A stretch of 13,297 bases of DNA from Methanobrevibacter sp. (GTDB lineage: Archaea > Methanobacteriota > Methanobacteria > Methanobacteriales > Methanobacteriaceae). The stretch is taken from the NCBI GenBank assembly GCA_009777005.1, contig WRMT01000051.1, positions 1 to 13,297 on the forward strand, read 5' to 3'. Numbering within the stretch: position 1 is the stretch's first letter; every line of letters starts with the position of its first letter. Both the position numbers and the translations under genes were made by a program. A model generated the notes under the pieces. It worked only from the letters and a program-made list of their open reading frames with translations, did not search any database and was not told the DNA's origin. Below are positions 5,843 through 13,181 of the stretch, in pieces.

Positions 5843-7270
5843 TTAAACCTTTTTTACAGGTAGTCCAACACTAATCAATACTTCATCTTCATGATTTTCA
5901 GGAATTTTATCAACGAAAGTATTTACAAGAAGATCGAGATGTATAAATTCATTTTCTTTAGCATAATTTTTAAGAAAATCATGAGTATCTTTAAGAGTTG
6001 AAATTGATCCATCATGAGTTAGTACTAAGAGTTTATGTCTTGTATAATCTATTACTTTTATAACATCTTCAACATTGCTCTTTAAAGGTATTCCAATTTC
6101 ATAAGAAATGTTTTCTGGAAATAAGCTACGTGGATTGTCATGGAATCTTAAAAAATGAGGTCCTGATGTTTGAAGGTTATTTTTTTCAACCCAGTTGAAT
6201 AAATCCATTTTAATTTTATTAATCTTTTCAAAAGATCCAACTTGTTTTATAGAAGCTATTTCATGCCTTTTAATAGTTTTTCTTTCCACTTCTTTTTCTA
6301 ATTGGATATTTTTATCAAAGTTAAAATCAATCACATCCATTCTAACTTCAGTAAGTAATTCATCACAGCTTACATCAAAAATACTATTTAAATAAATTTC
6401 TGTTGCAAAACCAAGAACTTCAAGGTCATTTTCAAAGGCATAATCTACCATCATTCTTGTAACATTAGGAATATTTATATAAGGTCCTTTGTATATTGCA
6501 GATAAGACTTCATGTTCAGGATCTTCTACTATTTTTATATCATCATCTTCTTTGATATCCTTATATATAGGTATGCTCACTTTAAAAGCCATTCCTCTTG
6601 GAGGAACTCCATCTGGATTAGGATAATGTTTAAAATAAAGACCTTCCACTTCAATATCATTTTTTTCAGCCCATTTAATCAAATCCAAACGAACTTTATA
6701 TACATCTTCAATTAAACCATAATGTTCCATAACAGCCATCTTTTGCTTTTTGATTGTTTTTCTTTCAATTTGACTGAATAATGGAACATAAGGAATGTTT
6801 TCAATCTTGAAATCAAGTACAGTAAATTGTACTTCAGTTAACAATTCATTAGGTTTTACTTCAAGAGGATCATTTAAATAAATTTCAGTAGGAGAATCCA
6901 TAGGAGCTAAATCATTATTTCTTGTATAATCTGCTAAGGTTCTATGAATGGAGTGGAGATTGGAATAAGGTCCTTTATATAGTGCAGATACAACATCCCT
7001 TTCAGGGATTTGAGAAATTTTTACAGAATGTTCATATTTATCCAGCTTTTCTACAGGCATAGCTAGTTCAAAAAATATATTATTTGATGAAACATCTTCA
7101 TTTTGTAAATCAAATCTACAATGGTATGTTCCCAAGCTTTTTAAACCATTATTTTTAATCCAATTCTCTAATTGCCCATAAAATTTATTAAGTTCTTTAA
7201 AAGAGCCTTTATGCTTTATATTAGCTACGCTTCCTATTTTAACCTCTTGAATTTTTACTTCCTTATTCAT
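5843..7270 (-). CDS. Triple GyrI-like (AraC effector-binding) domain protein, paralogue A
   Basis: This is a 475-aa soluble protein with no signal peptide or membrane helix. It is three tandem GyrI-like small-molecule-binding domains: ~1-155, ~168-315 and ~329-475. Domains 1 and 2 have the family marks: KGPY (99-102, 261-264), EIYLN (129-133, 291-295) and LLTEV with the ligand-contact Glu (E146, E308). In domain 3 these are eroded: KGPY is DGSI, EIYLN is LLVNT and TEV is ISV (S467). Known relatives are the drug-binding part of BmrR, Rob and SbmC/GyrI, usually one domain or fused to a DNA-binding domain; neither applies here. The role is likely binding, sequestering or detoxifying a small molecule in the cytoplasm, with no ligand predictable. 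It is followed by a T run and preceded by a 559-base spacer, so it is probably its own transcript. The ribosome-binding site is AAGGAA, 7 bases before ATG. Confidence 0.85.
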   Translation of the reverse strand: MNKEVKIQEVKIGSVANIKHKGSFKELNKFYGQLENWIKNNGLKSLGTYHCRFDLQNEDVSSNNIFFELAMPVEKLDKYEHSVKISQIPERDVVSALYKGPYSNLHSIHRTLADYTRNNDLAPMDSPTEIYLNDPLEVKPNELLTEVQFTVLDFKIENIPYVPLFSQIERKTIKKQKMAVMEHYGLIEDVYKVRLDLIKWAEKNDIEVEGLYFKHYPNPDGVPPRGMAFKVSIPIYKDIKEDDDIKIVEDPEHEVLSAIYKGPYINIPNVTRMMVDYAFENDLEVLGFATEIYLNSIFDVSCDELLTEVRMDVIDFNFDKNIQLEKEVERKTIKRHEIASIKQVGSFEKINKIKMDLFNWVEKNNLQTSGPHFLRFHDNPRSLFPENISYEIGIPLKSNVEDVIKVIDYTRHKLLVLTHDGSISTLKDTHDFLKNYAKENEFIHLDLLVNTFVDKIPENHEDEVLISVGLPVKKV

Positions 7271-7321
7271 TTAAATTCCTTTTGAAAATAATATTATACA
7301 AATTTAATGAAATCTATATTA

Positions 7322-7341
7322 AAAAAGTTATATAACTTTTT
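7322..7341 (-). promoter_or_regulatory. 20-bp palindrome containing a TATA box upstream of paralogue A
   Basis: The half-site AAAAAGTTAT is mirrored perfectly, giving GTTATATAAC at the centre. It lies 52-71 bases before the ATG of paralogue A, where a TATA box is expected. A symmetric TATA element could fire both ways or be covered by a dimeric repressor. No matching palindrome is found upstream of paralogues B or C. Confidence 0.45.
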
Positions 7342-7492
7342 CGACAATTAAGGAACTGTAAAAAAATTTGACTTGTAAACTAGAGTTTTCTAATCCATAT
7401 AGTTTATTATTTTGCTTAATTGCACAAGCAGATTTAACTTTTTGATTTTAACATTAACTGAAATTTCTTAAGATATGTCTTTACTAAATAAA

Positions 7493-7607
7493 CCTCAAAC
7501 TAATATGATTTAAGATACTATTAACTTCAAACTAATAACTTAATAAGATACTTAACTTCAAATTAATGACTTAATAAGATACTATTTACCTCAAGCTAAT
7601 GCACTGT
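7493..7607. repeat. Tandem ~31-bp direct repeats
   Basis: Units start at 7493, 7525, 7556 and 7589 (the last is cut short). The shared pattern is TCAAACTAAT, a few variable bases, then TTAATAAGATACT. A further unit lies at 7739-7770 beyond the inserted element. The units abut without spacers, so this is not a CRISPR array. Confidence 0.7.
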
Positions 7608-7740
7608 AAATCATTGGGGATTTTACAATCCTAATTTTTCACAAAATCCCAATAAAATGTTCATGGCTATAGGAAAGCTATTTAAATTCATGAGGAGTGA
7701 TACATTTTAAAATTTAAATTCGCAGTAGCTTTACACAGCC
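7601..7740. mobile_element. MITE-like 140-bp insertion in the repeat cluster
   Basis: The left end GCACTGTAAATC and the right end (minus strand GGCTGTGTAAAGC) form imperfect terminal inverted repeats. The flanks CAAGCTAAT and CAAACTAAT agree at 8 of 9 bases and look like a target-site duplication. The element interrupts the 31-bp repeat unit and is richer in G+C than its surroundings. An internal stem pairs ATTGGGGATTTT (7613-7624) with AAAATCCCAAT, with one bulge. The ends recall IS256-type sequences, so it may be an internally deleted insertion sequence. It codes for no transposase. Confidence 0.5.
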
Positions 7741-7829
7741 CAAACTAATATGACTTAATAAGATACTTAGCATTATGAAAAAATAAGAGAATAATTAAGC
7801 TTAAATTCTTTCAAAGTAACATGAATAAA

Positions 7830-9257
7830 TTAAATCTTTTTTACAGGAAGTCCAACATTAACTAATACTTCCTCTTCATGATTTTCAGGAATTTTATCAA
7901 CAAAAGTATTTATAAGAAGATCAAGATGTATAAATTCATTTTCGATAGAATAATCTTTTATAAAATCATGTGTGTCTTTAATGGTTGAAATTGGTCCTTC
8001 ATGAACTATGGTTAAAATTTTATGTCTTGTATAATCTATTACTTTTATAACATCCTCAACATTACTATCTAAAGGCACTCCAATCTCATAAGAAATATTA
8101 TCTGGAGATAAGCTACGAGGATGTTTAAGAAATCTTAAAAAATGAGGTCCTGAGGTTTTAAGATTATTTTTTTCAACCCAGTTGAATAAATCAGCTTTAA
8201 TTTTATTTATCTTTTCAAAAGAACCAGCTTGTCTTATAGAAGCTATTTCATGCCTTTTAACTGTTTTTCTTTCAATTTCTTTCTCTAATTGAATATTTTT
8301 ATCAAAATTAAAATCAATTACATCCATTCTAACTTCAGTAAGTAAATCATCACAGCTAACATCAAAAATACTATTTAAATAAATTTCTTCAGGAAAATCA
8401 ATAAGTTCAAGGTCATTTTCAAATGCATATTCTACCATCATTCTATGAACATTAGGAATATTTACATATGGTCCTTTGTAAATGGTAGATAAAACTTCAT
8501 GTTCTGGAATTTCTACAATTTTTATACCATTATCTTCTTTAAAATCATCATGTACAGGTATACCTACTTTAAAAACCATTCCTCTTGGATGAATTCCATC
8601 AGGATGTGGATAATGCTTAAAATAAAGACCATCTACTTTAATATCGTTTTTCTCAGCCCATTTGATTAAATCTACACGAACTTTGAAAACATCTTCAATT
8701 AAGCCATAATGTTCCATAATAGCCATTTTTTGTTTTTTTATTGTTTTTCTTTCAATTTTACTATCTAAATCAACGTAAGGAATATTATCTACTTGGAAAT
8801 CAAATATTGTGTATTGAACTTCAGTTAACAATTCATTTGATTTTACCTTAAGAGGATCATTTAAATAAATTTCTGTAGGGGAGTCCATAGGTGCTAAATA
8901 GTTTTTTCTTGCATAATCCTCTAATATTCCATGAATTGAAGGAAGATTAAAATAAGGTCCTTTATATAATGCAGATATAACATCACGTTCAGGAGTTTGA
9001 ATAATTTTTATAGAATTTTCATATTCATCTAGCTTTTCAACAGGTATAGCTAGTTCAAAAAATATATCATTCCCAGATAAATCCTCATTTCCTGAATCAA
9101 ATCTACAATGATAAGTTCCATTACTTTTTAAATTATTATTTTCAATCCACTTCTCTAATCGTTCATAAATTAAATTAAGTTCTTTAAAAGAACCTTTATG
9201 CTTTATATTAGCTACACTTCCTATGGTAACATCTTCAATTTTAACTTCATAATTCAT
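7830..9257 (-). CDS. Triple GyrI-like domain protein, paralogue B
   Basis: This 475-aa protein is collinear with paralogue A over its whole length and has the same three-domain build. Domains 1 and 2 retain KGPY, EIYLN and TEV; domain 3 keeps HEGPIST but has VNV where TEV is expected. It shares with paralogue C, against A, FNLPSIHGILED and FLKHPRSL, so B and C are the closer pair. The start is fixed by AAGGGAG (9263-9269) 5 bases before ATG; a TATA-rich stretch (9285-9303) lies about 30-45 bases upstream. It is separated from C by 432 bases, so transcription is probably independent. Probable function is ligand binding as for A, possibly with altered specificity, as substitutions cluster in domain 1 and in the loops. 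Confidence 0.85.
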   Translation of the reverse strand: MNYEVKIEDVTIGSVANIKHKGSFKELNLIYERLEKWIENNNLKSNGTYHCRFDSGNEDLSGNDIFFELAIPVEKLDEYENSIKIIQTPERDVISALYKGPYFNLPSIHGILEDYARKNYLAPMDSPTEIYLNDPLKVKSNELLTEVQYTIFDFQVDNIPYVDLDSKIERKTIKKQKMAIMEHYGLIEDVFKVRVDLIKWAEKNDIKVDGLYFKHYPHPDGIHPRGMVFKVGIPVHDDFKEDNGIKIVEIPEHEVLSTIYKGPYVNIPNVHRMMVEYAFENDLELIDFPEEIYLNSIFDVSCDDLLTEVRMDVIDFNFDKNIQLEKEIERKTVKRHEIASIRQAGSFEKINKIKADLFNWVEKNNLKTSGPHFLRFLKHPRSLSPDNISYEIGVPLDSNVEDVIKVIDYTRHKILTIVHEGPISTIKDTHDFIKDYSIENEFIHLDLLINTFVDKIPENHEEEVLVNVGLPVKKI

Positions 9258-9689
9258 TTAAACTCCCTTAAATATTGTAATAAGATTAATATATAATATA
9301 TAATATTTAATAATTGTAATATAAGTGATATGTATTATTAAAATAAATATTTAATATTTTCGTGAAAAAAGATAAAACTCTTTAAGTAAATAATATAATT
9401 GGCTTAATTTTATTTGATTTAATTTTTTAAACTTAATTTATCTTTCATATTTTAAATAAATATTTATAAAAGTAAATTTTCTTAAATAGCTAAATTTTTT
9501 TTAATAAAAATTGAATAAAAAGAAATTTTATAAATATTTATAAAAAAAAATTGAAATTAAGTTTTAACATATAGTTTAAAGCTATTTTATCATATAAATC
9601 GATTTAATAATCTTTAAAAGGTTTTAATTTTTTAAATAATATTGAAATGAATGTATTTTTATAAACTTTAAACATTATATGGCGAACAC
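9258..9689. other. Extremely AT-rich spacer between paralogues B and C
   Basis: No gene or insertion is seen. It contains the promoter region of B and an AT-only 20-bp palindrome centred on AAATATTT (9526-9545), which could arise by chance at this base composition. Confidence 0.5.
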
Positions 9690-11114
9690 CTAAATCTTTC
9701 TTACAGGAAGTCGAACTTTAATCAATACTTCATCTTCTAGATTTTGAGGAATTTCATCAAGGAAAAAATTCACAAAAAAATCTAGGGGCATGAATTCATT
9801 TTCTATAGCATAACTTTTAAGAAAATCTTGAGTATCTTTTAAAGTAGAAAAAGGTCCTTTATGTGTTACATATAAACCTTTATGTCTTGGAAAATCTATT
9901 ATCTTTATAATATCTTCAACTGTATTATCTAAAGGCATTCCAATTTCATAAGAAATATTTTCTGGAGCTAAGCTACGTGGATGTTTAAGAAATCTTAAAA
10001 AATGAGGTCCCGATGTTTTAATATTATTCTTCTCAACCCAATTAAATAAATCTGTTTTGATTTTATTAATCTTTTCAAAAGATCCAACTTGACGAATAGA
10101 AGCTATTTGATGCCTTTTAACTGTTTTTCTTTCTATTTCTTTCTCTAATTGAATATTTTTATCAAAATTAAAATCAATTACATCCATTCTAACTTCAGTA
10201 AGTAATTCATCACAGCTAACATCAAAAATACTATTTAAATAAATTTCTTCAGCAAAGTCGATAAGTTCAAGACCATTATCAAATGCATAATCAACCATCA
10301 TTCTAGTTACATTTGGAATATTTACATAAGGTCCTTTGTAAATGGCAGATAAAACTTCACGTTCAGGAACTTCCACAATCTTTATCATGTCATCCCCTTT
10401 AAAATCATCATCTACAGGGACTCCAACTTTAAAAACCATTCCTCTTGGAGAAATTCCATCAGGATTTAAAAAATGTTTAAAATGAAGAGCGTCAACTTTA
10501 ATATTGCGTTTTTCAGCCCATTTAATTAAATCTATTCGAACTTTATAAACATCTTCAACAAACCCATAATGTTCCATAATCGCCATTTTATGTTTTTTAA
10601 TTGTTTTTCTTTCAATTTTACTAGCTAATGGAACAGGATAAATATTATCTGGTTTGAAATCAAATACTGTGAATTGTACTTCAGTTAACAATTCATTAGA
10701 CTTTACCTCAAAAGGATCATTTAAATAAATTTCTGTAGGAGAATCATAAGGTGCTACATCATTTTTTCTTGCATGATCTTCTAATATTCCATGAATTGAA
10801 GGAAGGTTAAAATAAGGTCCTTTATATAATGCAGATAAAACATCACGTTCAGGAATTTCAATAATTCTAACAAAATTATCATTATTTTGATTTTTTAGAG
10901 ATATGCCTAACTCGGAAAGTATATTATTAGAGGATAAGTCTTTATTTTCGAGATTAGCTCTATAATAATATTTTCCATCAACGGTTAAATGGTGATTTTT
11001 AATCCATTCCTCAATTTCTTTGTATATTAAATTAAATTTTTTAAAAGAACTTTTGCACTTTATGGAAACCATTCTCTCTGATTCAAAATCCTTAATTTTA
11101 ACATCTTCATTCAT
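9690..11114 (-). CDS. Triple GyrI-like domain protein, paralogue C
   Basis: This 474-aa protein has the same architecture as A and B. Residues 1-85 have drifted strongly (VSIKCKSSFKKFN in place of ANIKHKGSFKELN, and no CRFD motif), while the rest stays very close to B. Domains 1 and 2 keep KGPY, EIYLN and TEV; domain 3 has THKGPFST but IKV in place of TEV. The third domain's end is also the most changed of the three (FFVNFFLDEIPQNLEDEVL). The ribosome-binding site GGGAGA is about 8 bases before ATG, and a TATA-like CTTTATAAAA lies near 11165-11175. The divergent N-terminus suggests altered ligand or partner recognition, or relaxed constraint on that domain. This is the first gene of the array in transcription direction. 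Confidence 0.85.
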   Translation of the reverse strand: MNEDVKIKDFESERMVSIKCKSSFKKFNLIYKEIEEWIKNHHLTVDGKYYYRANLENKDLSSNNILSELGISLKNQNNDNFVRIIEIPERDVLSALYKGPYFNLPSIHGILEDHARKNDVAPYDSPTEIYLNDPFEVKSNELLTEVQFTVFDFKPDNIYPVPLASKIERKTIKKHKMAIMEHYGFVEDVYKVRIDLIKWAEKRNIKVDALHFKHFLNPDGISPRGMVFKVGVPVDDDFKGDDMIKIVEVPEREVLSAIYKGPYVNIPNVTRMMVDYAFDNGLELIDFAEEIYLNSIFDVSCDELLTEVRMDVIDFNFDKNIQLEKEIERKTVKRHQIASIRQVGSFEKINKIKTDLFNWVEKNNIKTSGPHFLRFLKHPRSLAPENISYEIGMPLDNTVEDIIKIIDFPRHKGLYVTHKGPFSTLKDTQDFLKSYAIENEFMPLDFFVNFFLDEIPQNLEDEVLIKVRLPVRKI

Positions 11115-11467
11115 TCAAATTCTCCCTAATCGAAAAAAATATTATCGACTACACCTAAAATTTTATAAAGAACTTTATCCCATATTAGATGCTTTTTCAG
11201 TTTTTAATAAATATTCCTTTAATAAAAAAAGAATAGCTTAACAAGAGTTTCAGCAGTTCTTCAGAAATTTTTTATTTTTAAGTTTTTTTAAATATCCCCT
11301 ATTTCTTAAAGTGATTATCACCTCAACTTTCCTATTCACCAAAAATAGCTAATTTTTATTTTGTTGATTTATTATTTTTAAATAATGTTATAAATTAACT
11401 ATCTAATAATTCATATAAATAATTTCAGACAAATTATTTACAAAAAATTTTATAATTAATATATTGA

Positions 11468-11569
11468 ATTAACTCATATTAATAGTTATTGTTAAATATA
11501 ATATATACAATTATATATTAATACTATAAATTTGAGTTAATACAAATATTTTTGTCAATAATAACTATT
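11468..11569. repeat. Interleaved inverted repeats
   Basis: ATTAACTCA (11468-11476) pairs with TGAGTTAAT (11533-11541), and AATAGTTATT (11481-11490) pairs with AATAACTATT (11560-11569). The order A-B-A'-B' would form a pseudoknot rather than a nested hairpin if transcribed. AT-rich chance is possible. Confidence 0.4.
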
Positions 11570-11669
11570 GGTTTATTAATAAAAAATTTGAAAATTCATG
11601 TTTTTATATTGAAATATTTTTTTAAAGCTAATAGAAATTAATAGACACTAATAAAATGAGATTTTTAGC

Positions 11670-11847
11670 GTTAAATTTCAGGAAAAAAAGAACATAAATA
11701 TTAAATTCATGAATAAAACAAATATTAGTATTAGATTTTTGGATAAAAAGAATTTAGTGTTAAATTTCAGGAAAAAAAGAACATAAATATTAAATTTTTA
11801 GATAAAAAGAATATTATTATTAAATTTTAGCTAAAAAGAATATTATT
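11670..11847. repeat. Six tandem ~30-bp repeats with a higher-order period
   Basis: Units start at 11670, 11700, 11730, 11759, 11789 and 11819. The unit pattern is ATTAAATTT, AGATAAAAAGAA, TATTATT. The first and fourth units are identical over all 30 bases, so a block of three units (89 bp) was probably duplicated. All frames contain stops, so the array is non-coding. It lies just beyond the terminator of the TctA-family gene. Confidence 0.75.
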
Positions 11848-11899
11848 ATTAAAACAGCATTATGAAGATTTAAAAAATGTGAAAATTTAATGAAAGTTT

Positions 11900-11932
11900 A
11901 AAAAATCCCCTATTCACTTTTTTATAGAATAG
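11900..11932 (-). terminator. Hairpin terminator of the TctA-family gene
   Basis: On the minus strand CTATTC (11927-11932) and GAATAG (11910-11915) pair across an 11-base loop that contains the stop codon, followed by GGGGATTTTTT ending in six T. Confidence 0.55.
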
Positions 11933-13181
11933 CATTAATAAATATGTTAAAGTAAATTATAATAGCAGGGATAATTAAAACTCCCATTAAATGGGATTTA
12001 CTAACTCCTAAATAGTGAGGTAAGAGTCCTAATCCAGTGGAAGTAATTAAAATAAGGGCAAGGTAGGGAATTGATGCTTCATAAATTATTGCAAAGATAA
12101 ATAAAATAGCTATCATTAAAATTATAACAAAAATGGATAATCTCTTGTAATCAATTCCTTGCATTAGCTTAGAAAAGCTATCTCCTATTTTTAAACAAAT
12201 TATTAATGATATTGAAACAGATATTAGTGAAACAAAAGTAAAAAGTAACAGATGAGACACAGAAAATGTTTCAATTAAATAATTCATATAAACAGCTATT
12301 GCACTTCGAGGATTTCCAATTAAATAGATTGAAATAATGGAAAATAAAGTATCAGTTGTGTTCAAGCCACTTATAGCTGTTAAAAAATTTTCAGTTTCAT
12401 TTTCACCACTTCCACCACTTAGTTCTTGAGCTATTATTCCTCCTTGAGCTGGTCCAAAACCTGGCAAAAATCCTAAAATAGCTCCAGCTATTCCTCCAGC
12501 GAAAATTCCTTTTATCATCTCTTTATTTAAATTTAAATCATAGAATTTATTTTGATGTGGGATAAAAGAATTATCATTCAAGCTAAACATTATTGTGCTT
12601 ATTCCAAAAAGCCCTGAAAAAGTACACATTAATAAAAGCCCAGAGGAAATTGGTGTTTGAAATGTAGTCCACCCTAAAATTCCAGATAAGATAAATAAAA
12701 GAAGAGACCAGTAAAATGCTTTTTTACCAGAGCTTAATCTCCAAACCATATATAAAGAAACACCTAGCAGGATTACCCAAGTAAATTCTTTAGTAAAAGC
12801 ATGGACAGTAGGTAAAACAAAAGCAAAAATAGGCAGCAAAATAATTATTATTAAAATAGATCCAAATCCACCTAATGAAACTATCCTAATAGCTTCTTTA
12901 GACCTGCCTTCAAGAACCATCCTATGTCCTGGAAGAATAGATAAAGCAGTTCCTTCCTCTGGAACCCCAAGAAGCATTGAAGGTACAAATTCAATTAAAG
13001 CATGAGCTATGGACATAGCTATTAAAAGAACACATAAAAACTCAGGAGATAAAAAACCTAAAAGAAAAGTAGATGATGCAAATACTATAGCTCCCGCTGT
13101 GTTAACATGAATTCCTGGAACTATTCCTGTAAATGCACCACAAATTATTCCTAAAAAGCAAGCTAAAATAAGATCTAACAT
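11922..13181 (-). CDS. TctA-family (DUF112) integral membrane protein
   Basis: This is a 419-aa polytopic membrane protein with about 10-11 hydrophobic helices. It shows the two mirrored TctA motifs: GIVPGIHVN (19-27) in the first half and GFLPGFGPAQGG (227-238) in the second, followed by GVPEEGTALSILPGH (72-86) and GLNTTDTLF respectively. This internal repeat is the mark of the tricarboxylate transporter permease family. Bacterial TctA works with a small membrane protein (TctB) and a binding protein (TctC). Neither is present in the window, and the protein is shorter than the ~500-aa bacterial form, as in archaeal stand-alone members. The substrate is unknown. ATG 13181 is preceded closely by GTGAT, a partial Shine-Dalgarno. 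A hairpin terminator follows the stop. Confidence 0.85.
   Translation of the reverse strand: MLDLILACFLGIICGAFTGIVPGIHVNTAGAIVFASSTFLLGFLSPEFLCVLLIAMSIAHALIEFVPSMLLGVPEEGTALSILPGHRMVLEGRSKEAIRIVSLGGFGSILIIIILLPIFAFVLPTVHAFTKEFTWVILLGVSLYMVWRLSSGKKAFYWSLLLFILSGILGWTTFQTPISSGLLLMCTFSGLFGISTIMFSLNDNSFIPHQNKFYDLNLNKEMIKGIFAGGIAGAILGFLPGFGPAQGGIIAQELSGGSGENETENFLTAISGLNTTDTLFSIISIYLIGNPRSAIAVYMNYLIETFSVSHLLLFTFVSLISVSISLIICLKIGDSFSKLMQGIDYKRLSIFVIILMIAILFIFAIIYEASIPYLALILITSTGLGLLPHYLGVSKSHLMGVLIIPAIIIYFNIFINAIL

Larger units (their letters stand above)
7271..7829. other. Spacer between paralogues A and B with repeats and an insertion
   Basis: It holds the promoter region of A, a startless minus-strand open stretch (7328-7447), a ~31-bp repeat cluster (7493-7607 and 7739-7770) and a MITE-like 140-bp element. 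No intact gene is present. Confidence 0.6.
11115..11921. other. Long spacer with inverted repeats and a tandem array
   Basis: No intact gene. A plus-strand open stretch without a usable start ends HLKFYKELYPILDAFSVF and NKYSFNKKRIA at 11241 and may be a decayed gene end. The palindrome GTGATTATCAC is at 11311-11321, interleaved inverted repeats at 11468-11569 and a tandem array at 11670-11847. Confidence 0.55.

Noticed and set aside
6195..6715. Plus-strand open frames opposite paralogue A
   Set aside because: They are low-complexity shadows of the strongly conserved minus-strand protein.
7328..7447. Minus-strand open stretch ending FFYSSLIVEKVI
   Set aside because: It has no start codon or ribosome-binding site, overlaps the palindromic promoter of paralogue A, and no family is recognised.
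7601..7740. tRNA or riboswitch
   Set aside because: The stem ATTGGGGATTTT/AAAATCCCAAT does not fit a cloverleaf or a known riboswitch, and the ends and flanks fit an insertion better.
7493..7770. CRISPR array
   Set aside because: The ~31-bp units abut each other with no unique spacers, and the single interruption is a 140-bp insertion.
11670..11847. CRISPR array or repeat-coding gene
   Set aside because: The 30-bp units are contiguous without spacers and every frame across the units has stops.
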